DNA of 64,000 nucleotides from Acidobacteria bacterium Ga0077553 (GCA_001464575.1 LNFE01000252.1:1-64000), one strand, 5' to 3'; counted from the stretch's first letter, positions 1 through 8,855 are shown. Numbers and translations are program-made. Notes: a model not told the origin generated them from the sequence alone.

Positions 1-636
1 GTAGGGGCGCCGCTGAAGGATGACGAGGGGTTTTTGGACCATGCTTACCTGCCGAGCTTTATGCATGAGCGGAAGCGGGACTACTTCCGGAGCTTCGGGG
101 CGCAGTTTGGCTACCAGAACCGGCGATCGATTGGTTGGGCGCGGGAGACGCCGGGTATGGGCGCAAGTTACAAAAAGGCGGTGAAGGATCGGTATCCCGC
201 GTTTGTGGTGTTCAGCCCCTATGGCGAGATGGTGCCGAACGCGAAGTCTTACATCGATTTGGACTATGACAAGGTAGACCAGTACGGGTTGCCGTCAGCG
301 CGCCGGCAGGTGACCTGGATGGGCAATGACTGGAAGATCTTCAAGGACATGCAGAACTGGTCCAAGGAGATTCTCTTGGCGGCCGGGGCGAAGATCCAGA
401 AGGTTTGGGAGGAGCCGCGGACAAATCATGAGTTGGGCGGGGCGCGGATGGGCACCGACCCGCGGACGTCGGTGGTAAACCCGTACTGCCAGACGCATGA
501 CGTGAAGAACCTGTTTGTGCTGGACGGAAGCGTGTTTCCGTCGGCATCGGAGAAGAACCCGACGCATACGATTATGGCGTTGGCGGCGCGGACGGCCGAG
601 CACATGGCCGAGCGGGCGAAGAAGGGAGAACTGTAA
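1..636 (+). CDS. GMC-family FAD-dependent oxidoreductase, C-terminal part (5' end outside window)
   Basis: The reading frame is open to the left edge, so only about 211 C-terminal residues are present and the N-terminal FAD-binding Rossmann fold is missing. The visible part matches the GMC_oxred_C domain: NHELGGARMG (nt 424-453) is followed by a conserved VLDGSVFPSASEKNP segment and NPTHTI, which hold the His/Asn pair typical of GMC active sites. The family oxidises alcohols or sugars, often in the periplasm. The stop codon overlaps the ATG of the next gene (TAATG), and that gene encodes a gluconate 2-dehydrogenase subunit 3-like protein, so the two probably form one membrane-associated sugar or alcohol dehydrogenase. 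The substrate cannot be told from this fragment. Confidence 0.9.
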   Translation, partial: VGAPLKDDEGFLDHAYLPSFMHERKRDYFRSFGAQFGYQNRRSIGWARETPGMGASYKKAVKDRYPAFVVFSPYGEMVPNAKSYIDLDYDKVDQYGLPSARRQVTWMGNDWKIFKDMQNWSKEILLAAGAKIQKVWEEPRTNHELGGARMGTDPRTSVVNPYCQTHDVKNLFVLDGSVFPSASEKNPTHTIMALAARTAEHMAERAKKGEL

Positions 637-1193
637 TGGCCGAGCGTCGCGATGCATTGAAGATTATCGGGTCGATTTCGGCGACGTGCGCGTTTCCGTT
701 CGCCGCTGATGAGTTATACGCGCAGCACGAGGGAACCCACCACGTGACCGCAGGGCAGGCGGCGCTGCCGGAGCCCACTTACTTCTCAGAAGAAGATTTC
801 CGGACCGTGGCGGCGATGGCGGAGCGGATTATCCCGCAGACGGACACGCCGGGCGCGGGGGCAGCCGGGGTGCCGGCGTACATCGACTTTGTGGTGGGCC
901 GGAACCCGGCGCAGCAGAAGGTGTTCGCGGCGGGGCTGGCTTGGATGAAGAAACAGACCAAGGGACGGCCGTTTGCGGAGCTTGACGAAAAGGCGCAGTT
1001 GGCGATTCTGGAGCCGCTATGCGCGCGGTGCGACGCGGGGCCGGTGAAGGGGACTGGGGAACGGTTCTTCAAGGCCGTGAAGGCGCTGACGGCGGATGGG
1101 TACTGGACGTCGAAGGCGGGGATGGGCGACACGTTAGGCTTCCGGGGTAACGCCATTTTGGGCAGTTACCCCGAATGCCTGCACGAGCACTAA
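636..1193 (+). CDS. Gluconate 2-dehydrogenase subunit 3 family protein (Tat-exported)
   Basis: 185 residues. The N-terminus carries a twin-arginine type signal (RRDALKIIG) followed by a hydrophobic stretch, so export of the folded protein is likely. The body (FSEEDFRTVAAMAERIIPQTDTPGA...) is typical of the gluconate 2-dehydrogenase subunit 3 family, the small subunit that accompanies GMC-type FAD subunits and in some systems carries their Tat signal. The ATG overlaps the stop of the GMC gene by one base, indicating translational coupling. The gene ends 20 bp before the convergent kelch gene and no clear terminator hairpin is seen between them. Confidence 0.9.
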   Translation: MAERRDALKIIGSISATCAFPFAADELYAQHEGTHHVTAGQAALPEPTYFSEEDFRTVAAMAERIIPQTDTPGAGAAGVPAYIDFVVGRNPAQQKVFAAGLAWMKKQTKGRPFAELDEKAQLAILEPLCARCDAGPVKGTGERFFKAVKALTADGYWTSKAGMGDTLGFRGNAILGSYPECLHEH

Positions 1194-1213
1194 GTGGGCG
1201 GCCGGAGCCGGGG

Positions 1214-2737
1214 TTAGCGGAGTTCGATGGCGTCGATGAGATCGAAGTTCTTTCCGTTATCGGCGCCGCCGAGGGCGAGGATTGACTCTCCGTGCGCGGC
1301 TAGCCGATGGGCTAGGCGCGGGGTGGAGAGGCCGACCTTCGACCATTTGCCGGTGGACTCATCAAGCTGCAACAGGGTGCCGTCGGAGACGCTGACATAG
1401 ATCTTGTTGCGATGGGCGGTGGCTGCCGGGGCGAAGCCGAGACCTTTGCCGGCAGGGAGTTTGGCGGCTTCACTCCAGGTTTTCGTGGCGGGATTGAAGA
1501 CGCTGACGCTGCGATGGATGGCGTTCTTGTCATCAAAGCCGCCGATGACGTACATCTTGCCGTGGTGGGCGACAGCCATGAGAGCGCGGCGGCGGAAGGG
1601 TTGCGGCGCGGCGACCCAACGGGGCTGGTCGGCTCTGAGGTCGAGGGTGAGGATGGTCTCGGCCCATTCGGAGGGCTCCTTGCCGCGCAGGTTCCAGCCG
1701 CCGGTGACGATGAGTTGGTCGCCGAGGACGACGACGTCGTGAGACGAGCGGGGCTGGGGCAACGGGGGCAGGGTTTCCCAGCGGCCGGTGGCGGGGTCGA
1801 AGCGGGCGCAGTCGGCCGTGGAGTGAATGTCGGACGGGGCGGTGGGTTCGTTGCGTGGGGCCATGCCGCCGATGCGATAGATCTTGCCGGCGTGGGCGGC
1901 GAGGTTCATGCCCTGCAGCGGCGGGCCGGCGGGGAGCTTCTCCCAAACGGGTGTGCCGGTGAGGCGGAGCCGATGGAACTGGCCGGAGACAGCTTCTTTC
2001 GAGTAGGAATGGGTCTTGGCGATGTGGCCGCCGTAGACGTAGAGCCAGCCGTCGCTGACGACGGAGCCGAAGCTGGAGGTGGCTTCGGGCAGGGCGGGGT
2101 AGGGCGCGTCGAAGACGAGCGTGGCGTAGTGCCGCAACTGCTCATAGGGCTTGCCGTCGCGGACGCCTTCGGCGGGTTCCCAGAAGCGGGCCCACGCGCC
2201 GTAGCGGCCGGGGATGGCGAGGGCTTCCGAAGTGCCGGTGGCGTCGGTTTTGACCTTCTTGGCCGTGCCGTCGGGGAGGACCAGATTGATCTCGGCGTTG
2301 GGCAGCGGCTTGCCGTGAGCGAGTACCTGGAGCGTGACTGCTCCGGGCTTGCCGTGGGGGACTATTTCGACGGGCGCGGCGCCAACGGCGACATCGAACG
2401 GACTGCCGAGGATGGTTTTGGGGTGATAGTGGAGCAGGTAGTTGCCGCCACGGGTGAAGCCGAGATCGAGTAAGCCATGGATGACGCGGGCGCCTTGGCC
2501 GGGGAGGGCGACCTGATAGGCCTCGCCGAGCTTTTCAACGGTGAGGGCTTGGTCCTGGCCCTGGTGGCGCAGGTGGAGCCGGGCCGGGGCGACCATGGCG
2601 GCGGGGGCGCCCTGTGCAGGCTTGAGATCCTCGCTCAAGAAGAGAGAGGCGCGAGCGCCATCGGGGGCGGGCACGACGAAGAGGAAGTGCGCGTGGGCCG
2701 TAAGTACGGCGGAGAGGAAGAGTAAGAATGGTTTCAT
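1214..2737 (-). CDS. Secreted DUF4198-like plus kelch-repeat protein
   Basis: 507 residues from the ATG at 2737; an in-frame extension upstream is low-complexity and lies over the end of the receptor gene, so MKPFLLFLSAVLTAHAHF is taken as the start and is a clear signal peptide. Residues of about 20-230 resemble DUF4198/CbiK-like periplasmic domains (HFLFVVPAPDG start, GGNYLLHYHPKT), sometimes linked to metal uptake. Residues of about 235-507 contain kelch blades (YVYGGHI, KIYRIGGM, QLIVTGGWN, KMYVIGGF, ILALGG), forming a beta-propeller. It is the last gene of a minus-strand run with a TonB receptor and a CxxC protein, so a periplasmic substrate-handling role is inferred. The exact function is unknown. 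Confidence 0.75.
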   Translation of the reverse strand: MKPFLLFLSAVLTAHAHFLFVVPAPDGARASLFLSEDLKPAQGAPAAMVAPARLHLRHQGQDQALTVEKLGEAYQVALPGQGARVIHGLLDLGFTRGGNYLLHYHPKTILGSPFDVAVGAAPVEIVPHGKPGAVTLQVLAHGKPLPNAEINLVLPDGTAKKVKTDATGTSEALAIPGRYGAWARFWEPAEGVRDGKPYEQLRHYATLVFDAPYPALPEATSSFGSVVSDGWLYVYGGHIAKTHSYSKEAVSGQFHRLRLTGTPVWEKLPAGPPLQGMNLAAHAGKIYRIGGMAPRNEPTAPSDIHSTADCARFDPATGRWETLPPLPQPRSSHDVVVLGDQLIVTGGWNLRGKEPSEWAETILTLDLRADQPRWVAAPQPFRRRALMAVAHHGKMYVIGGFDDKNAIHRSVSVFNPATKTWSEAAKLPAGKGLGFAPAATAHRNKIYVSVSDGTLLQLDESTGKWSKVGLSTPRLAHRLAAHGESILALGGADNGKNFDLIDAIELR

Positions 2738-2753
2738 GGTCAGAGTTCCTGAG

Positions 2754-4918
2754 TTATTCGGTTTTACCGAAGCGGTAGCGGAGGCCGGCACGGACGGTGC
2801 GGCCGTAGTCGGGACGGTCGAAGCTGGGGACGGGGAGCTGGAGTTTGGCATCGCGGCTGTTATTGAGGTTGTCGACGGCGAGGAAGGTTTCGACGCGCCG
2901 GGGCCAGGGTTTGGAGACGTAGGCGTCCCAGATTTGAAAGGGGAGGCCGCGGGTGCCGGTGGCGGCGTTGAGGAGCCAATGGCTGTAAAAAGCCCCGCGG
3001 ACGTTGGTATGAAGCCCGAGTTTGGGGATGGTGTAGTCCGCGCGGAATATGCCGGTGTGGCGGTGCCGTTGGGGGAGGGCGAGGTTGGTAACCGTGTCCT
3101 TGGCGTGCAGGAAGGTATAGGCTCCGGAGACGCGGAGGGACCGCGTGAGGGCGTATTCGCCGTCGAGTTCCACGCCTTGGGTGAAGATGCGGGACTGGTT
3201 GGCGTAGATGAAAGTCTGGCGGCCGAGTAAGGGATCGAAGAACGGCGGAATGCCGTAAGTGACGAGTAACTGGTTCAACTCGGCGGCAGTGCGGGGCGTG
3301 CCGATGAGCCGGCTATCGATGAGGTCGCGGATGTTATTGCGGAAGAGGGTTACGCCGAGGCGGTAGCGGGCGCGGCGGAAGGTTACGCCGGTCTGCCAGC
3401 TTTGGCTGTGCTCCGGGTTCAGGGTGGGATTCCCGATGACCTGGTAGAAGCTGGCCGGGTTAGCGAAGCGGAAGTAGAGTTGACCGAGGTCCGGGGCGCG
3501 GAAGCCCATGCCGAAGGAAGCGCGCAGGAGGAGGGAATCCGAAACGCGATAGACGAGTCCGGCTCGGGGCACAGCAGCGCCGCCCGGGGGAGGAGCTGCC
3601 ATTTGTCCTGGACCCAGAAGTCGCGGGCAGTGACCTGCTGGCCCACATTGTCGCCGGCCAGGCGGTTAGCGCCGCGATAGAGGGTTTGGGCCCATTCCGC
3701 GCCGCCCTGAATCAGGTGGGTGCCGACCTGGTGGGAGAGGGTGGCGTCGAGCCGGTTGAGCCGCTCGTTCAGGTTAGCCGGGGCGGCGGGACCGGGCCGG
3801 CCGATGGGGGTGCTGATACTGTTCTCGTCGTAGCGGGCCGAGTAAGCGCGGGCTTGGAGGACCGTCGAGGGATTCAGGGTCCAGTCGGCGACGAGGGCGT
3901 AGGATTGGGTGGAGTCGGTGGCTTGGCCGGCGACGAGGCCGGTTTCGCTGACGTTGCGTCCTTCTTCGCGATTGCGATAGGCGTTGGCGGTGAAACCGAG
4001 GGAGAAGGTGGGCAGCAGTTGGATGCGGGTCTTGAACAGCACGTCGTTGCGATGGACCTGGGGGCCGACGGTGGTGGGCGCGTTGGGGAGGAGCGAATAG
4101 GAGTCCATGCGGTTGGTGCCGCCGTTGAGGTAGAAGGAGAAGCGGTCCCGGCGCGCGCCGAGGTCGAGGCGGCCATCAAGCGTGCCTAGGCTGCCGCCGG
4201 AGAGGAGCAGGCCACCTTCCCAGGGGGCTTGCGGTTCCTGGGTGATCATGTTGATGACACCGCCGATGGCGTCGCTGCCGTAGAGGGACGAGGCGGTGCC
4301 CTTGGCGACTTCGATGCGGCCGAGGCGGCCGGAGGATTGACGATTCAGATTGACGGCGCCGGACTTGATGCCGCGGGCGCCGAGGACGGGAAGGCCGTCC
4401 TGGAGGACGAGGACTTGGCGCGAGTCGATGCCTTGGATCTGTTCGCCGCCTACGGTGGAGGTGTTGCCGCGGCGGACGAGTACGCCGGGGAGTTCCTGCA
4501 GCACATCGGATACGCGCTCATAGCCGGTAGATTCGATTTGGGCGCGGGTGATGGCGTCGACTTTGGTGGGGGATTCGTCCTGGAGCTCTTCGACGCGGGA
4601 GCCGCTGACGATGGTGACGGCGGTGCGGATGAGGACCGGCTCCAAGGCGACGGTGACGACGGGCTGCGCGGGCAGAGGCAGGGTGGTGGCGAGGTCGCCG
4701 GCGGTGGCGAAGACGCGGTAATCGCCCTTTTGGGGCGGCGTGAGGGAGCAGCTTCCACTTGCATATGTATTGCAGCGGAGCTCCTGCCCGGTGGCGGCGT
4801 GCCGGAGGCGGACGGCGGCATCGGCGACGGGTACGCCGGCGGGGTCGAGCACGCGAAATTCGACGGCCGACTGCGCCCATAGGGCGGTGGCGGAGAGGGC
4901 GAGGGCGGCTAGGCGCAT
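2754..4918 (-). pseudogene. TonB-dependent receptor (FepA/BtuB-like), disrupted near 3,590
   Basis: Start at the ATG at 4918, with GGAGG just upstream and a signal peptide (MRLAALALSATALWAQ). Next come a short carboxypeptidase-regulatory-like domain, a plug domain (VSDVLQELPGVLVRRG, QIQGIDSRQVLVLQDGLP, GTASSLYGSDAIGGVINMIT) and a beta-barrel ending in a terminal aromatic-rich strand (LRYRFGKTE). The frame changes at about 3,560-3,605: one frame reads FWVQDKWQLLPRAALL and the other resumes at AAVPRAGLVYRVSDSL. Family members have about 20 more residues between these segments, so a short deletion rather than one miscalled base is likely. It would transport a siderophore, cobalamin or other metal complex. 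The first gene of the operon overlaps its start by 10 nt. Confidence 0.85.
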
Positions 4919-5130
4919 CGATCCTCCCGGTGGGCTTCGAGCATGGATTCGAAGTTGGCGGCGGCGCGGGAGATGAGGTCGACGACTTCGAGGAAGGTGT
5001 CCGGGCTCACTTGCAGATTGGTGGAGCCGAGGACGAAGTGGATCTGGTCGCAGTCCGGGCAGCGGAAGATGCAGCCGATGCGGGGGTTGTGGGCGAGCGG
5101 CCAAGCCGCGCCCGCGGGATGCTGGGGCAT
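4909..5130 (-). CDS. Small CxxC (zinc-ribbon-like) protein upstream of TonB receptor
   Basis: 73 residues, with an AAGGAG ribosome-binding site placed correctly before the ATG at 5130. The only recognisable motif is CIFRCPDCDQIHF: a Cys pair CPDC with a nearby upstream Cys (C-x3-C-x2-C), suggesting a single metal-binding knuckle in a cytosolic protein. The rest looks helical (LEVVDLISRAAANFESMLEAH). The 3' end overlaps the start of the TonB receptor gene by 10 nt, so it is co-translated and is the first cistron of a putative metal or siderophore uptake operon. Small CxxC proteins next to TonB receptors exist in other phyla, but I cannot assign a named family with certainty. Confidence 0.7.
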   Translation of the reverse strand: MPQHPAGAAWPLAHNPRIGCIFRCPDCDQIHFVLGSTNLQVSPDTFLEVVDLISRAAANFESMLEAHREDRCA

Positions 5131-5135
5131 AGAGG

Positions 5136-5250
5136 TCTCCTTGGGAGAAGCCCGGGCAACCCGCTAAGATAGAGGGGTTGCTCCGGACTCCGGGCAATCA
5201 CCAAGGCTGACGGGAGCACTCTCGCAAAGAACCCCGTCAGCCTTTCTAGT
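5136..5250 (-). promoter_or_regulatory. Structured 5' leader with alternative hairpins before the CxxC/TonB operon
   Basis: Read on the minus strand, the leader has a perfect 12-bp stem (arms 5244-5233 and 5214-5203, 18-nt loop). The tract TTGCCCGG then occurs twice (5197-5190 and 5159-5152), flanking a middle segment CCGGAGCAACCC. The middle GCAACCC (5181-5175) pairs perfectly with GGGTTGC (5162-5156). Its GCAA can instead pair with the upstream TTGC (5197-5194), so the two folds exclude each other. The Shine-Dalgarno AAGGAGA can pair with the TCTCC just before it. This looks like a cis-regulatory RNA; no known riboswitch core was recognised. Confidence 0.5.
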
Positions 5251-5260
5251 GGTACTTTTT

Positions 5261-5281
5261 AACTGCAACTCACTTGCAGTT
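5261..5281. promoter_or_regulatory. Palindromic operator (AACTGCAA-N5-TTGCAGTT)
   Basis: A perfect inverted repeat of 8 bp with a 5-nt spacer lies just upstream of the structured leader of the CxxC/TonB operon. Its core TGCAACTCACTTGCA fits a 7-1-7 dyad with one mismatch, the geometry of Fur-superfamily operators, although the sequence is not the classical iron box. A TTGACT hexamer lies about 13 bp further upstream on the minus strand. Regulation by a Fur-family metal sensor is inferred from geometry and from the receptor gene downstream. Confidence 0.5.
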
Positions 5282-5343
5282 GTGGTTACCCAGTCAATAT
5301 ACGTCCAAAAGAGTCCTGATTGCAAGAGTCGATTGCGGAAAAC

Positions 5344-5380
5344 GAAAAGGCCCGCCGGTACGGGACCGGCGGGCCTTTTC
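5344..5380 (-). terminator. Rho-independent terminator after the Oar-like receptor gene
   Basis: A perfect 16-bp stem (5344-5359 and 5365-5380) with a 5-nt loop; the outer arms carry AAAA/TTTT so it can act in both directions. It lies 20 bp after the stop codon of the large receptor gene (minus strand) and separates it from the downstream CxxC/TonB operon. Confidence 0.9.
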
Positions 5381-5400
5381 AAGTTGCGGGTTGCGGTTGG

Positions 5401-8400
5401 TTAGAAGCCCATGCGGAGGCCGAAGCGGAACGCGCGTTGGGTGAGCCCGTCGCGGCCCGTGTTGGCGAGGCCGGTGACTTCAAAGACGCCGGAGCGGAAG
5501 GTGCCGTCCGGGTTGAGGCGGAGGTTGGAGATGTTGCTGCTGGGATTGGCGAACTGAGGCGTATTGGTGACGTTCAGCATTTCAATCCGCAACTGAGCCG
5601 AGATCCGCTCGCGGAACTTGAACTGGCGGAAGATGCCGATGTCGGCATTGCCAATTCGGGGTCCGCGGAGGGCCATGAAGCTAACATCGCCGAAGCGGGC
5701 GTCGGTGACCGGCTTGAAGGCCGTGAAGTCGAAGAAGGGTTGCCCTTGGCCGACTTTGCCGATCTTGGTCACCGCGCCGGCGCGGGCATAGTCCGCTCGC
5801 TGCGTAGAGCCGGAGAACAGGTTCAGCGAGGCGCCGTCGGCGGTGACGTTAAACGGCGAGCCGCTGTACATGCTCAGCAGGCCGTTGAGTTGCCAGCCGC
5901 CCAGAATCGCCGCGGCCACGCCTTCGGTGGCGAACGATTTGCCTTTGCCGAAGGGGAGTTCATAGAGCGAGGTGACCTGGAAGTTGTGGGGGCGGTCGAA
6001 GTCGGTGAGCGAGCGGTTCAGGTTGTAGAAGGGCAGGGCCTGAATGGCCGGGCCGCCGTCACTGTTCGAGTTGCAGCAGACGCCCATGGCTTTCGACCAG
6101 GTGTAGGCCACGTTGAGCGAGTAGCCCTTCGAGAAGCGGCGTTCGAGCGTGGTCTGGAGGGAGTTATAGCTGGTGTGGCCGATGGGAGTCAGCAGCTGGG
6201 TGTTGACGCGGCGTCCGAAGCGGGCAAAGAACGGAGCCCCGTTGACGCCAGCGCCGGGGATCTGGCCGGCGTTGAGGTCGAGGTTACCGGTCTGGTTGAC
6301 CTGACGATTGGCGACATAGCCGGCTTGGGCGACGAAACCTTTGCCGATCTGGCGCTGGATGGTGAAGTTCCAGCTCATGATGTACGAGCGCTTGAACTCA
6401 TCGCCCGCGCTGATCACCGCATAGTTGGTGGGCACGTCGATGACGCCGTTGCCGAGGTCCGGCACCGGGATGTTGGGGATGCCCTGTTCGAAGCGGCTGA
6501 CCGGGACGAAGGCGTTCGGCGCGTTTCCGTTCAGGATGACGAGCATCGGGAAGTTGGTCCGGTGGGTGCGGGCCAGGTTCCACGGATCCCAGTTGATGCC
6601 GAAGCCGGTGCGGATGACCGTCTTTTCGGTAGGCCGGTAGGCGATACCGAGGCGGGGTGAGAACTGCAGCTTCTGCTGGCGGATGCCGCAGTCGCGCGGC
6701 ACCACGCCGACGCCGCAAACGAGCATCTTGTTGTTGGCGAAGTCGTAGCGTTCGACGCCGCGGTCGCCGCGGGTGGGCATGGGGAAGTATTCGTAGCGGA
6801 CGCCATAGTTGAGCGTCAGCTTCCGGTTGACGTTCCACGTATCCTGCACGTAGCTGGAGAACATGTTGGTGCGGGTCTTGTAGACGTCGTCGACCTGCAG
6901 CAGCCGGCCGTAGTTGTTGGGCGTGCCGAGCATAAAGGCGCCCCAGGAGTTGAATTCGTTGGCCGAAGCGCCGCCGTTGTTCTGCGTGGGGCCGCCGGTG
7001 AAGCTGAAGCCGCCCTGCGCGCCGTGGTTAGCGCCCGAGAACTCGGGCTGCAGGTGGTTCATGTTCATCTGGTAGTAGTCGACGCCGAAGCGGATGTTGT
7101 GCGTGCCCTTGGTCCAGTTGGCGTTAGCCACATACTGGAACTGGGGATCGCGCCGGTTGTACGGCATGAACGCATCGGGCATGCCGAAGGTCGTGAAGTT
7201 TGAGACTTGAAACCGCGGCCAGCCGCCTTCAAAGCGCCGGGTGCCATTCACGCCGGGGATGCCCAGATCGCGGCCCAGATTCTTATCGAGGTCGGGCTGT
7301 TCGACCAGGGTGTTCATCTGGGTGAAGCCGAAGTAGGAGTCGATGATGAACGACGGCTTCAGCACGTAGGTGGAGGCGATGGTGGTGGAGTAGGTCTGGC
7401 CGTTGGCGTTGCCTACGTTGCCGCCGGCGCCCGAGATGCCGGGGCCAATCAACTCGCCCAGCATACCGGCGTTGTCCATCGTATAGTCGAGCACCGAGAA
7501 CCGGCCGTACATGGTCCATTTGTCGGTGATGTTGTAGTTGAGCTTGGTGTCGAGGGTATTGCGGTCGAACAGGAAGTTGCCCACCGCGAAGTAGTTCTGC
7601 TGGATGAAGGCCGAAGGGACGTTGGGCAGCGGCAGCCGGCCGGCGAGGTTCCGCGAGATCGGGCTGATGCGGTTGGCAGGCAGGATGTTGCCGGCAAACG
7701 GGGTGCGGCCGCGGCCCTGGTCGTCGCCGGTCAGGGGATCGAAGATCGGGCGGTCCGTAGCGGAGAGGTCGCCGGTGCGCATGGCCGCCGTCGGCATGGT
7801 GCCGAAGGAGTTGGCGAATTCGCGACGCGTAGTGCCTTCATAGGCGGCGAAGTAGAACAGCTTGTTCTTCTTGATCGGGCCGCCGATGGTGGCGCCGAAC
7901 TGGTTAAAGATGTACTTGGGGTTGCGCTGGCCTTGGGGTAGGAAGAACGGTTTGGCAATCACCTGATTGTTGGTGTTGTAGAGGAACGCCGAGCCGTGCA
8001 GGTCGTTGGTGCCGGACTTGATCTGCACGCTGATCGACGCGCCGCCCGCTAGGCCCTGTTCGGCCGAGAAGGAGTTGGTGACGACGTTGACGGTCTCGAT
8101 GGCTTCAAGCGAGGGGACGTAGGCCGAGATGTGCGGCAACCAGATGTTGGTGGAGCTGACGCCGTCGATGCGAGTGTTCACCGAGGAACGCGTGGCGCCG
8201 TTCACGTTGGCTTCGAGCGAGCGGGAGGGGTTCGAGGGAACCGAGTGCGCGTTGCGGGGCGGCGAGAAGCCGGGAATCGTAACGAGGAGATTCTGGTAGT
8301 TCCGGCCGACGGGCACCGGGAGGTTCGTCAACTGCTTCGAGGTGACTTCGGCGCGCACTTCCGCACGGTCCGTCTGCAAGGTTGCCGAACTGGCTTCGAC

Positions 8401-8772
8401 CGTCACCGTGTCGCTGACTGCGCCCACTTGCAGGGTGAGGTCGACGCGAACGGTTTCGTTGATGGCGACGTTCGCCGTATTGTTTACACTCTTGAAGCCA
8501 TCCTTCGTAATGCGGACTTCATAGGTTCCGTTCTGAATGGTCGGAAAGGTATAACCCCCTTCGTCATTGGTGACGGACTCGCGGACCTGGCCGGTTTGTT
8601 GGTTAGTGATGACAACTTTTGCGCCAGGAACAGCGGCGCCGGAAGCGTCTTTTACGGAGCCGACCAAGGCCCCGTACAGTACTTGAGCGATTGCTAGCGG
8701 CGAGCTGAAGGTGAGGAAGCAGACCAACAGAGCCACAACGCTGCAACGTTGCAGTCGTGAATAATCTTTCAT
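5401..8772 (-). CDS. Oar-like TonB-dependent outer-membrane receptor with carboxypeptidase-regulatory domain
   Basis: 1123 residues from the ATG at 8772 (AGGGG upstream); a further upstream ATG gives an N-terminus without a signal peptide. The signal peptide (VVALLVCFLTFSSPLAIAQ) is followed by a carboxypeptidase-regulatory-like beta-sandwich (about 35-115, GSVKDASGAAVPGAKVVITNQ), a plug-like region (TDRAEVRAEVTSKQLTNLP, then TRIDGVSSTN) and a long beta-barrel that ends in Phe (FGLRMGF). This is the acidobacterial Oar/SusC-like expansion family, thought to import large substrates; the ligand is unknown. It lies 83 bp downstream of the formimidoyltransferase gene on the same strand and has its own terminator. 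Confidence 0.92.
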   Translation of the reverse strand: MKDYSRLQRCSVVALLVCFLTFSSPLAIAQVLYGALVGSVKDASGAAVPGAKVVITNQQTGQVRESVTNDEGGYTFPTIQNGTYEVRITKDGFKSVNNTANVAINETVRVDLTLQVGAVSDTVTVEASSATLQTDRAEVRAEVTSKQLTNLPVPVGRNYQNLLVTIPGFSPPRNAHSVPSNPSRSLEANVNGATRSSVNTRIDGVSSTNIWLPHISAYVPSLEAIETVNVVTNSFSAEQGLAGGASISVQIKSGTNDLHGSAFLYNTNNQVIAKPFFLPQGQRNPKYIFNQFGATIGGPIKKNKLFYFAAYEGTTRREFANSFGTMPTAAMRTGDLSATDRPIFDPLTGDDQGRGRTPFAGNILPANRISPISRNLAGRLPLPNVPSAFIQQNYFAVGNFLFDRNTLDTKLNYNITDKWTMYGRFSVLDYTMDNAGMLGELIGPGISGAGGNVGNANGQTYSTTIASTYVLKPSFIIDSYFGFTQMNTLVEQPDLDKNLGRDLGIPGVNGTRRFEGGWPRFQVSNFTTFGMPDAFMPYNRRDPQFQYVANANWTKGTHNIRFGVDYYQMNMNHLQPEFSGANHGAQGGFSFTGGPTQNNGGASANEFNSWGAFMLGTPNNYGRLLQVDDVYKTRTNMFSSYVQDTWNVNRKLTLNYGVRYEYFPMPTRGDRGVERYDFANNKMLVCGVGVVPRDCGIRQQKLQFSPRLGIAYRPTEKTVIRTGFGINWDPWNLARTHRTNFPMLVILNGNAPNAFVPVSRFEQGIPNIPVPDLGNGVIDVPTNYAVISAGDEFKRSYIMSWNFTIQRQIGKGFVAQAGYVANRQVNQTGNLDLNAGQIPGAGVNGAPFFARFGRRVNTQLLTPIGHTSYNSLQTTLERRFSKGYSLNVAYTWSKAMGVCCNSNSDGGPAIQALPFYNLNRSLTDFDRPHNFQVTSLYELPFGKGKSFATEGVAAAILGGWQLNGLLSMYSGSPFNVTADGASLNLFSGSTQRADYARAGAVTKIGKVGQGQPFFDFTAFKPVTDARFGDVSFMALRGPRIGNADIGIFRQFKFRERISAQLRIEMLNVTNTPQFANPSSNISNLRLNPDGTFRSGVFEVTGLANTGRDGLTQRAFRFGLRMGF
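8741..8754. promoter_or_regulatory. Perfect 14-bp palindrome at the start of the Oar-like gene
   Basis: CTGCAACGTTGCAG, a perfect palindrome, lies about 18 nt inside the coding region, in the signal-peptide codons. It has the same CTGCAA/TTGCAG half-sites as the operator at 5261-5281, but with a 2-nt instead of a 5-nt spacer. It may be a repressor site or chance; sharing between two receptor genes is the only supporting argument. Confidence 0.25.
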
Positions 8773-8855
8773 GAATAACCCCTGAAGACTGAAGAGTTTA
8801 CAACTTCGTGGCGTGTAACAGAAGCCCCGATGCCAATACTCTATTCCCAAACTCG

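Noticed and set aside
34-636. TTG at 34 as the start of the GMC gene
   Set aside because: The frame continues open to base 1 with family-like sequence, so the gene is simply cut by the window edge.
5131-5145. B12-box-like AAGGAGACCT at the end of the minus-strand leader
   Set aside because: The rest of the cobalamin riboswitch core, including the GCCACTG-type loop, is not present; the match is explained by the Shine-Dalgarno sequence.
5145-5162. Plus-strand segment resembling the SAM-I riboswitch core (GAAGCCCGGGCAACC)
   Set aside because: It has one extra G, the flanking conserved stems are absent, and no plus-strand gene follows; the plus strand meets a terminator and antisense genes.
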